From positions 62,001-126,000 of the forward strand of contig NZ_JAIMCB010000013.1 in NCBI RefSeq assembly GCF_025499425.1: DNA of 64,000 nt. Reading direction: 5' to 3'. The translations under genes and the position numbers were made by a program. How positions within the stretch are numbered: the first letter of the stretch is position 1; the number at the start of each line of letters is the position of its first letter. Positions 56,727 to 64,000 of this stretch are shown here, in pieces. A model generated the notes under the pieces. It ran no database searches. It had not been told where the DNA came from and saw only the letters and a program-made list of their open reading frames with translations. The DNA comes from Acidiferrimicrobium sp. IK (GTDB lineage Bacteria > Actinomycetota > Acidimicrobiia > Acidimicrobiales > Palsa-688).

Positions 56727-57824
56727 TCACCCCAGGCGCTCGAGCAGCTCCCCCGCGGCGGCCCACCCCGACAGGGCCGCGCCCTCGACGCGGGCCTCGC
56801 CGAAGGCGTCCCCGGCGCAGACCACCGGGTGAGGGCCTCCGACCGCGACCAGGAACCGGTCTGGGTGGGTGACGGTGGGCTGGGCGTAGCGCCACCGGAC
56901 GAGCTGCGCCTCGATCACCCGGGACGGGCCCAGCCACCCGGCGCCGGCGGCCAGCAGCGCCGAAAGCGTCGCGTCGGGTGGCTCCTCCCACCGGGCGGTG
57001 GACTCCGGGCCCGACGCGTGGAGGGTTACCGCCGGAACGTCCGACACCCCTTTGGCCAGGTTGTCCCCGACCCAGCGGATCGGGCCCTCGTCGAGCTGCA
57101 CGCCGCCGGGCGCCGGCACCGCCGACGGGCCTTCGATGGTCACCAGGGCGGCCATGGTCGGGTCGTATCGGATGGCGCCGAGCGCCTCGGCGCTCTCTGC
57201 CGGGAGGGGGACGGTGCCGGCCGCCAGGAGGGCTAGCGCTTGGGGGGCCGGGGCGGTGACCAACACGGCGCGGCTGCTGGCAGCGCTCCCCGCTCCGGCC
57301 TTCTCCGCGCCCGTCGGCCCTGGTCCTGTGTCCCCCGGTCCTGTGTCCCCCGGTCCTGTGCCCTCCGGTGTAGTGATGGCTCCCCGGGTGTCCCCGCCCC
57401 CGTCCCCGGCGAGGCGGCGGGTGGCCACCGCCCACCCGGCGCTGATCGGGGTGAGCCCGCCTACCGCGGTGCCCACCCGGACGTCGACGCCGCCGGCCAG
57501 GTCCTTGGCTAGCGCGGTCATGCCCGCTGCGCCGACGTAGCGAGGGTGGCCGTCGGGGGGCTGGCGGAAGCCCCGGCACCACTCCCTGGCCACCCCGGCC
57601 TCCAGCCACCGGTCCACCTGCGCCCGGAACCGGTCGCTGCGGGCGGTGAAGAACTGCGCCCCGTGGTCCACCCTGGCGCCGCCCACCCGCCGGGTGGCCA
57701 GGCGGCCGCCGACCCCCCGCCCCTTGTCGAGCACGATCACCGACAGCCCCTCGTCCTGCAGGCGGCGGGCGGCGGTCAGGCCGGCGATGCCGGCCCCGAC
57801 CACGATGACGTCAGTGAGGGGCAC
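56727..57824 (-). CDS. Renalase-like FAD-dependent amine oxidoreductase
   Basis: A 365-residue flavoprotein with the N-terminal dinucleotide motif VIVVGAGIAGLTAARRL, then LDKGRGVGGRLATRRVGG and DHGAQFFTARS, a set of motifs typical of the renalase-like NAD(P)/FAD oxidoreductases. The C-terminal flavin motif is VVCAGDAFGEARVEGAALSG. Around residues 149-166 a low-complexity insert with three 15-bp repeats (57322-57366) interrupts the domain. GTG 57824 keeps the first beta strand. Its reaction in bacteria is uncertain, perhaps oxidation of misreduced nicotinamide cofactor isomers, as known for renalases. It converges with the aminotransferase gene. Confidence 0.8.
   Translation of the reverse strand: MPLTDVIVVGAGIAGLTAARRLQDEGLSVIVLDKGRGVGGRLATRRVGGARVDHGAQFFTARSDRFRAQVDRWLEAGVAREWCRGFRQPPDGHPRYVGAAGMTALAKDLAGGVDVRVGTAVGGLTPISAGWAVATRRLAGDGGGDTRGAITTPEGTGPGDTGPGDTGPGPTGAEKAGAGSAASSRAVLVTAPAPQALALLAAGTVPLPAESAEALGAIRYDPTMAALVTIEGPSAVPAPGGVQLDEGPIRWVGDNLAKGVSDVPAVTLHASGPESTARWEEPPDATLSALLAAGAGWLGPSRVIEAQLVRWRYAQPTVTHPDRFLVAVGGPHPVVCAGDAFGEARVEGAALSGWAAAGELLERLG
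57322..57366 (-). repeat. Three in-frame 15-bp repeats in the renalase-like gene
   Basis: Units at 57322-57336 and 57337-57351 are identical, and 57352-57366 is a close copy. They code for GDTGP-like pentapeptides and lie within a low-complexity insert not expected in the family. Confidence 0.85.
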
Positions 57825-57869
57825 CCTTCGGGTCTACCCGCACCGGGCCGGTACCCGGTGGGGCGCCGG

Positions 57870-58340
57870 TCAGTGCTTGGCCCGCCGGAACCCGCTCCGC
57901 TCCGCGTCCTCCGCGGAGCGGTAGCAGCGGTCAGGAGTGGTGCGCTCGTAGAGGGCCATCCCCGGGAGGTGGTAGATCCGGCTGCGCTGCTTGGCCTTGA
58001 CCGGGTACCCGTCCGGGCAGCGGCCATCGACCGGGTCCGCTCCGCCGTCGTAGTCCGGCTCCGCGCCGCCGCCAGCGCCGGGCTCTGCGCCGCCGTCGGA
58101 GGTCGGCTCTGCCGCGCGGGCCGCCTCGGCCAGCACGGGCGGGGGCGAGCCGGCCGCGGGCGACGCAGGCGCAGGCGGGGACGGGGGCGCGGACGCGGGA
58201 TCCTGCGGCACCGGGGGCCACGGTGTGGCCGGGGCGATCTCTTCCGGCGGCGAGGTCCACAGCCGCCACCACCGCTGCGACGACCAGAGCAAGCCGCCTA
58301 GTACGGCCAGCACCACCAGCCGGCGCAGCGCACGTCGCAT
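57870..58340 (-). CDS. Small membrane-anchored protein with sunset-like domain
   Basis: A 156-residue protein. An N-terminal basic stretch and hydrophobic segment (about residues 9-19) act as signal anchor, followed by an Ala/Pro-rich linker. The C-terminal 45 residues contain VKAKQRSRIYHLPGMALYERT and RCYRSAEDAERSGFRRAK. This is the pattern of the short so-called sunset domain found at the ends of many secreted bacterial proteins. Two cysteines could form a disulfide. ATG 58340 is chosen because it begins the anchor directly; GTG 58349 is possible. Function unknown. Confidence 0.62.
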   Translation of the reverse strand: MRRALRRLVVLAVLGGLLWSSQRWWRLWTSPPEEIAPATPWPPVPQDPASAPPSPPAPASPAAGSPPPVLAEAARAAEPTSDGGAEPGAGGGAEPDYDGGADPVDGRCPDGYPVKAKQRSRIYHLPGMALYERTTPDRCYRSAEDAERSGFRRAKH

Positions 58341-58496
58341 CCGCCACACGGTACTGCGACTGGTGCTCAACGCAGCCGGTGCCCGCCGAGCGGCCCGCCG
58401 GCACACCAAGGGGAGAAAGGCCGCAGGCCCCGCCCAGACCCGCTCGGTGCGGGTTGAGGGCCGGCCAGTGCGACGGGAGGCCCGGTCAGCGAGCGC

Positions 58497-59090
58497 TCAG
58501 GCCGAGGTAGGCATCCACGCCGGGCGGCCACCCTCGAAGCGGTCGATGTCGTCTCGGTGGCGCAGCGTCAGGCCGATGTCGTCGAGGCCTTCGAGGAGGC
58601 GGTGCTGGATGAACGGGTCGAGGGGGAAGCTCGCCTCGATCCCCGCGCCCGGCGCCGAGAGGGTCCGCCGCTCGACGTCGATGGTGATGTCGAGCGCCGG
58701 GTCGGCGAGCACCGCCCGCATGAGCGCGCCGGCGGCCTCGGCGTCGAGCTGGACCGGGAGCAGCCCGGACTTGGTGGCGTTGTTACGGAAGATGTCACCG
58801 AAGCGGGGCGCCACCACCGCCTGGAAGCCGTAGTCCATCAACGCCCACACCGCGTGCTCACGCGACGAGCCCACCCCGAAGTTGGGTCCGGCGACGAGGA
58901 TCACCGCGCCGGCGTACTCCGGCTTGTTGAGCACGAAGTCGCGGTCGTCGCGCCACTCCCCGAACAGCCCCTGGCCGAAGCCGGTGCGCTCGACCCGCTT
59001 GAGCCAGTCGCTGGGGATGATCTGATCGGTGTCGACGTCGCTGCGGTCGAGCGGGACGGCGGTACCGGAAACGATGCGAACGGGTTGCAC
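58497..59090 (-). CDS. leuD: 3-isopropylmalate dehydratase small subunit
   Basis: Small subunit of isopropylmalate isomerase in leucine synthesis. The 197-residue protein shows the family segments VDTDQIIPSDWLKRV and GPNFGVGSSREHAVWAL, followed by GDIFRNNATKSGLLPV. GTG 59090 has AGGAG about 7 nt upstream. It is 38 bp downstream of leuC in the same direction, the standard leuCD order. The long open frame further upstream is antisense to nothing conserved and belongs to leuC in another frame. Confidence 0.97.
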   Translation of the reverse strand: MQPVRIVSGTAVPLDRSDVDTDQIIPSDWLKRVERTGFGQGLFGEWRDDRDFVLNKPEYAGAVILVAGPNFGVGSSREHAVWALMDYGFQAVVAPRFGDIFRNNATKSGLLPVQLDAEAAGALMRAVLADPALDITIDVERRTLSAPGAGIEASFPLDPFIQHRLLEGLDDIGLTLRHRDDIDRFEGGRPAWMPTSA

Positions 59091-59128
59091 GGGAAAGCTC
59101 CTGCAGGCTGGGTTCGGGCGGGGGGGTT

Positions 59129-60550
59129 CTAGCTCAAGTCGGCGGGGGCCGCGAAGTGGCCGGCGACCGCGGTCGCCGCCGCCACCTCGGGTGACACCAG
59201 ATGGGTCCGGCCGCCGCGGCCCTGGCGGCCCTCGAAGTTGCGGTTGGAGGTCGACGCGGAGCGCTCGCCGGGGGCCAGCTTGTCGGGGTTCATGGCCAGG
59301 CACATGGAGCACCCGGGGTCGCGCCACTCGAAGCCGGCCGCGGTGAACACCCGGTCGAGGCCCTCGGCCTCGGCCTGGGCCTTGACCTGGCCGGAGCCGG
59401 GGACGACCAACGCCCGGACCGACGACGCGACCCGCCGGCCGTCGGCCACCGCGGCGGCGGCCCGGAGGTCCTCGATGCGGCCGTTGGTGCACGAGCCGAT
59501 GAACACCGTGTCGACCGGGATGTCGCGAAGCGGCGTGCCGGCGGTCAGCCCCATGTAGGCCAGGGCCCGGCTGGCGGCGTCCCGGGCCGAGGGGTCGTCG
59601 AAGCTGGCCGGGTCGGGCACCGACGCGCTGAGCGGCAGGACCTGGCCGGGGTTGGTGCCCCAGGTGACGTGCGGGGTCAGCGTGCTGGCATCGATGCTCA
59701 CCTCCTTGTCGAAGGTGGCCCCCTCGTCGGTGGCCAGGCTGCGCCAGTCCTCGAGCGCCCGCTCCCATTCGGCGCCCTTCGGGGCGTGGTCCCGGCCCTC
59801 CAGGTAGGCGAAGGTGGTCTCGTCGGGGGCGACCATGCCGGCGCGGGCGCCGGCCTCGATCGACATGTTGCACACCGTCATCCGGCCCTCCATCGACAGA
59901 GCCCGGATCGCGGAACCCCGGTACTCGATCACGTGGCCGATCCCTCCGCCGGTCCCGATCCGCCCGATGATGGCCAGCACGATGTCCTTGGCGGTCACGC
60001 CGGGCGGCAGCTCCCCCTCGACGTTGACCGCCATGGTCTTCGGGCGGGGCTGGGCCAGCGTCTGGGTGGCCAGCACGTGCTCGACCTCGCTGGTGCCGAT
60101 CCCGAACGCCAACGCCCCGAAGGCCCCGTGCGTCGAGGTGTGGCTGTCGCCGCACACCACCGTCATGTCGGGCTGGGTGAGGCCCAGCTCCGGGCCGATG
60201 ATGTGCACGATCCCCTGGTGGGGGTCGCCCATCGCGTACAGGCGGATCCCGAACTCGGCGCAGTTGGCCGACAGAACTTCCATCTGCTTGGCCGACACCG
60301 GGTCCTCGATCGGCCGGTCGAGGCCGGTGGTGGGGACGTTGTGGTCCATGGTGGCCACGGTCAGGTCGGGCCGGCGGACCGGGCGGCCCTCCATCCGCAG
60401 ACCGTCGAACGCTTGGGGGGAGGTCACCTCGTGCACCAGGTGCAGGTCGATGTAGAGCAGGTCCGGCTCGCCGTCGCCGGAACGGACCAGGTGTCGGTCC
60501 CACACCTTGTCGGCCAGCGTCCGGGGTTGGGGGGTGGAGGCAGCAACCAT
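59129..60550 (-). CDS. leuC: 3-isopropylmalate dehydratase large subunit
   Basis: Large, [4Fe-4S]-carrying subunit of isopropylmalate isomerase. The 473-residue protein (from ATG 60550; GTG 60553 would add one) contains [21 protein letters not shown], and the three cluster cysteines in [13 protein letters not shown] and [13 protein letters not shown]. It is divergent from the IclR regulator gene, which starts 33 bp away. This pairing and a 15-bp palindrome between them suggest direct control by that regulator. Confidence 0.97.
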   Translation of the reverse strand: MVAASTPQPRTLADKVWDRHLVRSGDGEPDLLYIDLHLVHEVTSPQAFDGLRMEGRPVRRPDLTVATMDHNVPTTGLDRPIEDPVSAKQMEVLSANCAEFGIRLYAMGDPHQGIVHIIGPELGLTQPDMTVVCGDSHTSTHGAFGALAFGIGTSEVEHVLATQTLAQPRPKTMAVNVEGELPPGVTAKDIVLAIIGRIGTGGGIGHVIEYRGSAIRALSMEGRMTVCNMSIEAGARAGMVAPDETTFAYLEGRDHAPKGAEWERALEDWRSLATDEGATFDKEVSIDASTLTPHVTWGTNPGQVLPLSASVPDPASFDDPSARDAASRALAYMGLTAGTPLRDIPVDTVFIGSCTNGRIEDLRAAAAVADGRRVASSVRALVVPGSGQVKAQAEAEGLDRVFTAAGFEWRDPGCSMCLAMNPDKLAPGERSASTSNRNFEGRQGRGGRTHLVSPEVAAATAVAGHFAAPADLS

Positions 60551-60554
60551 CACT

Positions 60555-60569
60555 TCTCACAATCTGAGA
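60555..60569. promoter_or_regulatory. Candidate IclR operator TCTCA-N5-TGAGA between leuC and iclR
   Basis: A perfect inverted repeat with 5-bp arms (TCTCA 60555-60559, TGAGA 60565-60569). It sits directly upstream of leuC and abuts the -10 element of the regulator gene at 60570, so a bound dimer could control both directions. Confidence 0.6.
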
Positions 60570-60575
60570 TAGATT
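60570..60575 (+). promoter_or_regulatory. -10 element TAGATT for the iclR-type gene
   Basis: TAGATT ends 8 nt before GTG 60584 and directly follows the candidate operator, pointing to autorepression. Confidence 0.55.
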
Positions 60576-60583
60576 CCCGTGTC

Positions 60584-61243
60584 GTGGGAGAGAGTGTAAG
60601 TGGTGTGGGAGTGCTGGACAAGGCCGTCGACATCCTCGGCGCCCTCGAAGCGCGGCCCCGGGCCCTCGCCGAGCTGGCCGAGGTGACCGGCCTGCCCCGG
60701 GCCACCGCGCACCGCCTGGCGGTGGCGCTCGAGCGCCACGGGCTGGTCGGGCGCGACGGCGCCGGCCGCTTCGTCCTCGGCCGGCGGCTGGTCGCGCTGG
60801 GCTCGGCGGCGACCGGCGGCCCCCGCAGCCTCGGCGAGGCCGCGGCCGGAGCCCTGGCCCAGCTGCGGGACCGGACCGGTGAGAGCGTGCAGCTCTACGT
60901 GCGAGACGGCGATCGGCGGGTGTGCGTCGCCTCGCTGGAGTCCCCCCACAGCCTGCGGACCATCGTGGCCGTCGGCGCCACCCTGCCGATGGACAAGGGA
61001 TCGGCGGGGACGGTCCTCGCCGGCGGCGAGGAGGTCCTGCGGGCCGGGTGGGCGCAAAGCGTCGAGGAGCGCGAGCGGGGAGTGGCGTCGGTGTCGGCGC
61101 CGGTGATGCTCAACGGAGAGGTGATCGCCGCGGTATCGGTGTCGGGGCCGATCGAGCGGACCAGCCGCACCCCGGGCCGGCGCTACGCGTCGGCGACCCT
61201 CGCGGCCGCCCGGGCGGTCGAGGAGGCGATGGCCGGGAGGTGA
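60584..61243 (+). CDS. IclR family regulator, NdgR/LtbR-like
   Basis: A 219-residue regulator. The N-terminal winged helix-turn-helix reads LAELAEVTGLPRATAHRLAVALERHGLV and the C-terminal GAF-like effector domain follows (VQLYVRDGDRRVCVASLESPHSLR). The N-terminal GVGVLDKAVDIL and the position divergent from leuCD match NdgR of Streptomyces and LtbR of Corynebacterium, which control leucine and related amino acid genes. GTG 60584 is chosen because TAGATT is placed 8 nt upstream and homologues start a few residues before GVGVLDKA. It probably regulates leuCD and itself; it might also reach the ilv genes. Confidence 0.9.
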   Translation: MGESVSGVGVLDKAVDILGALEARPRALAELAEVTGLPRATAHRLAVALERHGLVGRDGAGRFVLGRRLVALGSAATGGPRSLGEAAAGALAQLRDRTGESVQLYVRDGDRRVCVASLESPHSLRTIVAVGATLPMDKGSAGTVLAGGEEVLRAGWAQSVEERERGVASVSAPVMLNGEVIAAVSVSGPIERTSRTPGRRYASATLAAARAVEEAMAGR

Positions 61244-61292
61244 GCCCCGCACCTCCCGGCGCCCCGCCCCGCTCCCCGCGAGCGCACCGGCT

Positions 61293-62174
61293 TCAGCGTT
61301 CGGGCGAAGCTCCATGTGGGCTGGCGGCGGGCTTGGCGAGGAGGTCTCGCACGGTCTGTGGTTCGCGGCCGAGCAGTCTGGCGAGCGGCGGGTCCACGCC
61401 GGCGAAGAAGCCGTCGCGGGCGGCCTGGTAGGTCCCGAGCATGAACCGGGCCATGAACTCTTGCTGGCCGGCGCTGACCTGGTCGGCGACCCAGGCGTCC
61501 CCGTCGATCACCTCGAAGCCGACCTCGTGGCCGGATACCTCCGAGGCGATGCCGGCGATGTCCTCGAACGTCGGTGCGGCGGTCGCGGTGAGGGTGATCG
61601 GGCCGTCGTAGCGTCCGTCGGAGGCCAGGATGATGGCGGCGGCCTCGGCGGCGTCCTCGCGGGCGGTCCAGGAGACGGGCCCGTCGGCGGGCACGGTGAT
61701 GCGACGGGTCTCGCGCCACGGCCCCAGCAGCCAGTTGAGGCTGTGGGCGTAAAAGCCGTTGCGAAGCGAGGTCCACGGTATGCCCGAGTCGCTGAGCAGG
61801 GTCTCGGTGGCGGCGTGATCGCGGGCCGGACCGAACGGGCTGCCTGCCGCGGCGCCTTGGTGGCTGGTGTAGAGGATGCGCCCAACCCCGACGGCTGCGG
61901 CCGCGTCGATGGCGGCGCGGTGCAGGCTGACCGCGTCGGCCGTCGGGTCGCTCGAGGAGACGAGCAGCAGCTGGTCGGCTCCGTTGAAGGCGGTGGGCAA
62001 CGTGTCGGGCTGGGCGTAGTCGCAGCGCCGTACTGTCACGCCGCGTTGGACGAAGTGGCGGGCCTTGCCCGGGTCGCGAACGGCGACGCCGATCTCTTCG
62101 GGCGCCACGCGCTGGAGGAGGTGCTCGACGGTCGCGCCGTTCAAGGCGCCTGTTGCGCCCGTGTCGATGATCAC
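61293..62174 (-). CDS. NmrA-like NAD(P)H-binding reductase (QorB-like)
   Basis: A 293-residue atypical short-chain dehydrogenase of the NmrA/QorB group, which reduce quinones or sense redox state. The nucleotide motif is TGATGALNGATVEHLL, with ALN where GQLG is usual. VRDPGKARHFVQRGVTVRRCDYAQPDTL and LLLVSSSDPTAD are typical for the subgroup. The usual SDR catalytic Tyr-Lys pair is lacking, as in relatives. GTG 62174 has AAAGGA about 5 nt upstream. It is divergent from a TetR gene with an operator-like palindrome (62183-62199) over its leader, so it is likely the regulator's main target. Confidence 0.85.
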   Translation of the reverse strand: MIIDTGATGALNGATVEHLLQRVAPEEIGVAVRDPGKARHFVQRGVTVRRCDYAQPDTLPTAFNGADQLLLVSSSDPTADAVSLHRAAIDAAAAVGVGRILYTSHQGAAAGSPFGPARDHAATETLLSDSGIPWTSLRNGFYAHSLNWLLGPWRETRRITVPADGPVSWTAREDAAEAAAIILASDGRYDGPITLTATAAPTFEDIAGIASEVSGHEVGFEVIDGDAWVADQVSAGQQEFMARFMLGTYQAARDGFFAGVDPPLARLLGREPQTVRDLLAKPAASPHGASPER

Positions 62175-62182
62175 GATGGTCC

Positions 62183-62199
62183 TTTCGTTAGCGACGAAA
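62183..62199. promoter_or_regulatory. Candidate TetR operator TTTCGT-TAGCG-ACGAAA
   Basis: A perfect inverted repeat with 6-bp arms and 5-bp spacer. It overlaps the ribosome binding site region of the NmrA-like gene and lies between the two divergent genes. The size and symmetry fit a TetR-family operator. Confidence 0.6.
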
Positions 62200-62246
62200 A
62201 CGTCATTGTGTTATCACTGGCATCATCTACGGTAGCAGCGATCCGT

Positions 62247-62252
62247 TATCGT
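62247..62252 (+). promoter_or_regulatory. -10 element TATCGT for the tetR-type gene
   Basis: TATCGT ends 7 nt before ATG 62260, the same arrangement as for ilvD. Confidence 0.55.
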
Positions 62253-62259
62253 TGGAAAC

Positions 62260-62976
62260 ATGGGTGGTCTGACGGGGAAGCGGAGTGAGAACCGGTCCCG
62301 GATCATCCAGGCCGCGGCTCAGCTGCTTCGCGAACACGGGCCGGCGGCGGTGACGACGCGTGGAGTCGCCGAGCACGCCGGGGTCCAGCCACCGGCGATC
62401 TATCGGCTGTTCGGCGACAAGGACAGCCTGCTCGACGAGGTCGCCGAATCTGTCATGGCCGAGTTCGCGGCCTCCAAGGCCGCGAAGGTGGAGGCGGCCC
62501 AGGCCGACAGCGTCGATCCGCTCGAGGATCTATACGCCGGCTGGCGATCCCAGATCGAGTTCGGTCTCGCCAACCCGGCGCTGTTCCGCCTGCTCAGCGA
62601 CCCGGCCCGAGTAGCGCGCTCCCCCGCAGCGCAAACCGGCCGGCGCGTCCTCGAGGCGCGAGTGCACCGAGTCGCGGTCACCGGACGGCTGCGGGTGAGC
62701 GAGCCACGCGCCGTCGCCATGATCCAAGCAGCGGGCACCGGCGTCATCCAGACGCTGCTGGCAACCCCAGCCGAGCAGCGCGACCCCGAGCTCCCAGACG
62801 CGGTCTATCAGGCAGTTCTCGCCCACATCCTCACCGACCCATCCACTGCTCCACCCGACGGCACGCTCGCGACCGCCGTCGCCTTCCGGGCGATCACGCC
62901 CGAACTCACCGTGCTGAGCGCCGCCGAGCGACAGCTCCTAGACGACTGGCTCGATCGCGTCGTCAACGCCTTGTGA
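62260..62976 (+). CDS. TetR/AcrR family transcriptional regulator
   Basis: A 238-residue repressor. The helix-turn-helix domain is at residues 10-56, with RSRIIQAAAQLLREHG and TTRGVAEHAGVQPPAIYRLFGDKDSLLDEV. The C-terminal ligand domain is Ala-rich and helical and gives no ligand clue. ATG 62260 is preceded by TATCGT. It is divergent from the NmrA-like reductase, so it most likely represses that gene and itself and is released by an electrophile, quinone or similar compound. A large hairpin lies beyond its 3' end. Confidence 0.92.
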   Translation: MGGLTGKRSENRSRIIQAAAQLLREHGPAAVTTRGVAEHAGVQPPAIYRLFGDKDSLLDEVAESVMAEFAASKAAKVEAAQADSVDPLEDLYAGWRSQIEFGLANPALFRLLSDPARVARSPAAQTGRRVLEARVHRVAVTGRLRVSEPRAVAMIQAAGTGVIQTLLATPAEQRDPELPDAVYQAVLAHILTDPSTAPPDGTLATAVAFRAITPELTVLSAAERQLLDDWLDRVVNAL

Positions 62977-63039
62977 TAGCTCGCCTGCCCGTTGAGCGCT
63001 CTGGGCGCGACGGCTGCGCTCGCCGCCCCCTCTCGCAAC

Positions 63040-63077
63040 GGCCGGTCCGGGGGCGCTGCCGCGCCCCCGGACCGGCC
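63040..63077. terminator. 17-bp perfect hairpin between convergent tetR and hydrolase genes
   Basis: Bases 63040-63056 and 63061-63077 are perfectly complementary around the loop TGCC. The stem is almost pure G and C and there is no T-tract. It occupies the gap between two converging genes and probably stops transcription from both sides. Confidence 0.65.
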
Positions 63078-63090
63078 ACACCGCGGCCCG

Positions 63091-63951
63091 TCAGCCGGTG
63101 CGGCCTATGCCGTGGGCCCGGCCCCACGTCGAGTGGCAGGCCCGATCGAGCGCCGGCACGAAGCGGTCGGCCGCCTCGACGCAGGCCCGGTGACCCCAGG
63201 CGATGGTGGCGTGCTCGGCGTCGGGGATCGTGCGGGCCAGTTGCCACTGGCGGTCGGGAGGCACCGTGCGGTCCTTGGTCGTGATGATCACCGTCGTCGG
63301 CACGTCGATCTCGCCGATCCAGGGGGTGGCGTCGTAGTTGTTGAGCGCCGCCGCGGCCTGCACCAGCAGCGCCGGATCGCTGCGACCCTGCTCGGATATC
63401 ACCCACCGGGCCCGATCCGGGTTGTCGTCGCGGGCCTCGACCATCCGGGTGAGCGCCTGTTGGTGCCACCCGCCGGGGATGGCCGAGATCAGGTAGGACA
63501 GCCCCATCCCGACCGCGGTCACCGCCGGAGCCAGGTCGGCCCGCCCCGGCAGCCGGGCGCCGGTCGCGCACAAGACCATGCCGGCGACGACATCGGGGTG
63601 GCGCCTCCACAGCAGCTGGGCGATCGGGCCGCCCATCGAGTAGCCGACGACGATGACCGGCGCGGTGTCGAGGGTGCGGACCAGCCCGGCCAGGTCGTCG
63701 GCGCAGTCCTCGAGGGTGAAGCGCCGTCCCCGGATGCCCCGGCCGTGGCCCCGCAGGTCGGGGGCCACCACCCTCCACGAGCGGGCCAGGGCCAGCATGG
63801 TCGGCGACCAGTTGAGCGCTGCGGTGGATGTCCAGCCGTGGAGGAGCAGGACCGTCGGCCGGTCGCCGGCGCTGTCCCACACCCACATCGACCCTCGCTC
63901 GGCCACCTCGACGAAGGATCCCGGTGGCAGCGGCGGGGGGTAGCCGGGCAC
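63091..63951 (-). CDS. Alpha/beta hydrolase
   Basis: A 286-residue alpha/beta hydrolase fold protein. The oxyanion-hole region is VLLLHGWTSTA, the nucleophile elbow VVGYSMGGPIAQL, the acid in TTKDRTVPP, and the base in IAWGHRACVEAADRF. A cap of about 80 residues is inserted after the sixth strand. RSWRVVAPDLRGHGRG is typical of haloalkane-dehalogenase/epoxide-hydrolase and lipase-like members. Substrate unknown. The start falls at GTG 63951, near the end of the window, so other genes of its operon may lie outside. Confidence 0.85.
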   Translation of the reverse strand: MPGYPPPLPPGSFVEVAERGSMWVWDSAGDRPTVLLLHGWTSTAALNWSPTMLALARSWRVVAPDLRGHGRGIRGRRFTLEDCADDLAGLVRTLDTAPVIVVGYSMGGPIAQLLWRRHPDVVAGMVLCATGARLPGRADLAPAVTAVGMGLSYLISAIPGGWHQQALTRMVEARDDNPDRARWVISEQGRSDPALLVQAAAALNNYDATPWIGEIDVPTTVIITTKDRTVPPDRQWQLARTIPDAEHATIAWGHRACVEAADRFVPALDRACHSTWGRAHGIGRTG

Positions 63952-64000
63952 AGTCGAACGGTACCGGTGCCCGCGTCGCTACGAGTGGCGGGTCCGGCCC

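Overview
The window is a GC-rich, densely coding bacterial chromosome segment with no mobile elements, CRISPR arrays, rRNA or recognisable tRNA genes. The gene set points to Actinomycetota, and my best inference is an Acidimicrobiia-like lineage. It includes GlgE-pathway alpha-glucan genes, a PknB-type kinase with PASTA repeats, GatCAB, an ilvBNC operon, an IclR regulator divergent from leuCD, a DUF4333-type surface protein and polyprenol-phosphate-mannose synthase. A striking regularity is a hexamer of the form TANNNT placed 6-10 nt before the start codon of about twenty genes on both strands, which indicates widespread leaderless transcription.

Layout. 1-2400: the 3' end of the F1Fo ATP synthase operon (atpD, atpC) followed by a 2H-phosphoesterase/GNAT fusion. 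2441-9059: glpX, then a GT-C membrane glycosyltransferase, an FAD oxidoreductase of the UDP-galactopyranose-mutase-like type, a duplicated-domain zinc-ribbon protein and a small alpha/beta hydrolase. 9064-16296: an M20 deacylase and MFS transporter pair, meaB, a crotonase, a polytopic membrane protein and a methyltransferase. 16318-28873: an alpha-glucan locus (glgP divergent from glgE-treS-mak-glgB), then an L,D-transpeptidase and galT. 29052-31284: cysteine desulfurase and mnmA. 31242-34877: a five-gene minus-strand operon encoding a putative membrane electron-transfer system (anchored low-complexity protein, ApbE flavin transferase, ferric-reductase-like haem membrane protein, NuoF-like flavoprotein, ferredoxin). 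35019-44209: ligA, polyprenol-P-mannose synthase, a PknB-like kinase with a six-fold decapeptide array, an SCP2 protein and gatCAB. 44227-51340: a GT2, a DUF4333-like protein, ilvD, and an ilv attenuator followed by ilvB-ilvN-ilvC. 51405-58340: a MaoC hydratase, an ABC exporter pair, head-to-head aminotransferases (serC and an AspC-like gene), a renalase-like oxidoreductase and a small sunset-domain protein. 58497-63951: leuD-leuC divergent from an IclR regulator, an NmrA-like reductase divergent from a TetR regulator, and an alpha/beta hydrolase.

How the genes fit together. TreS converts trehalose to maltose, Mak phosphorylates it, GlgE polymerises maltose-1-phosphate, GlgB branches the chain and GlgP degrades it. 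ilvD, ilvBNC and leuCD cover most of branched-chain amino acid synthesis. The segment shows two local controls on this pathway: a ribosome-mediated attenuator before ilvB, and an IclR operator candidate between leuC and its regulator. The electron-transfer operon would move electrons from NADH through flavin, Fe-S and haem to the outer face of the membrane. Short tandem repeats with a period that is a multiple of three occur in six genes, which suggests frequent in-frame repeat expansion in this genome.
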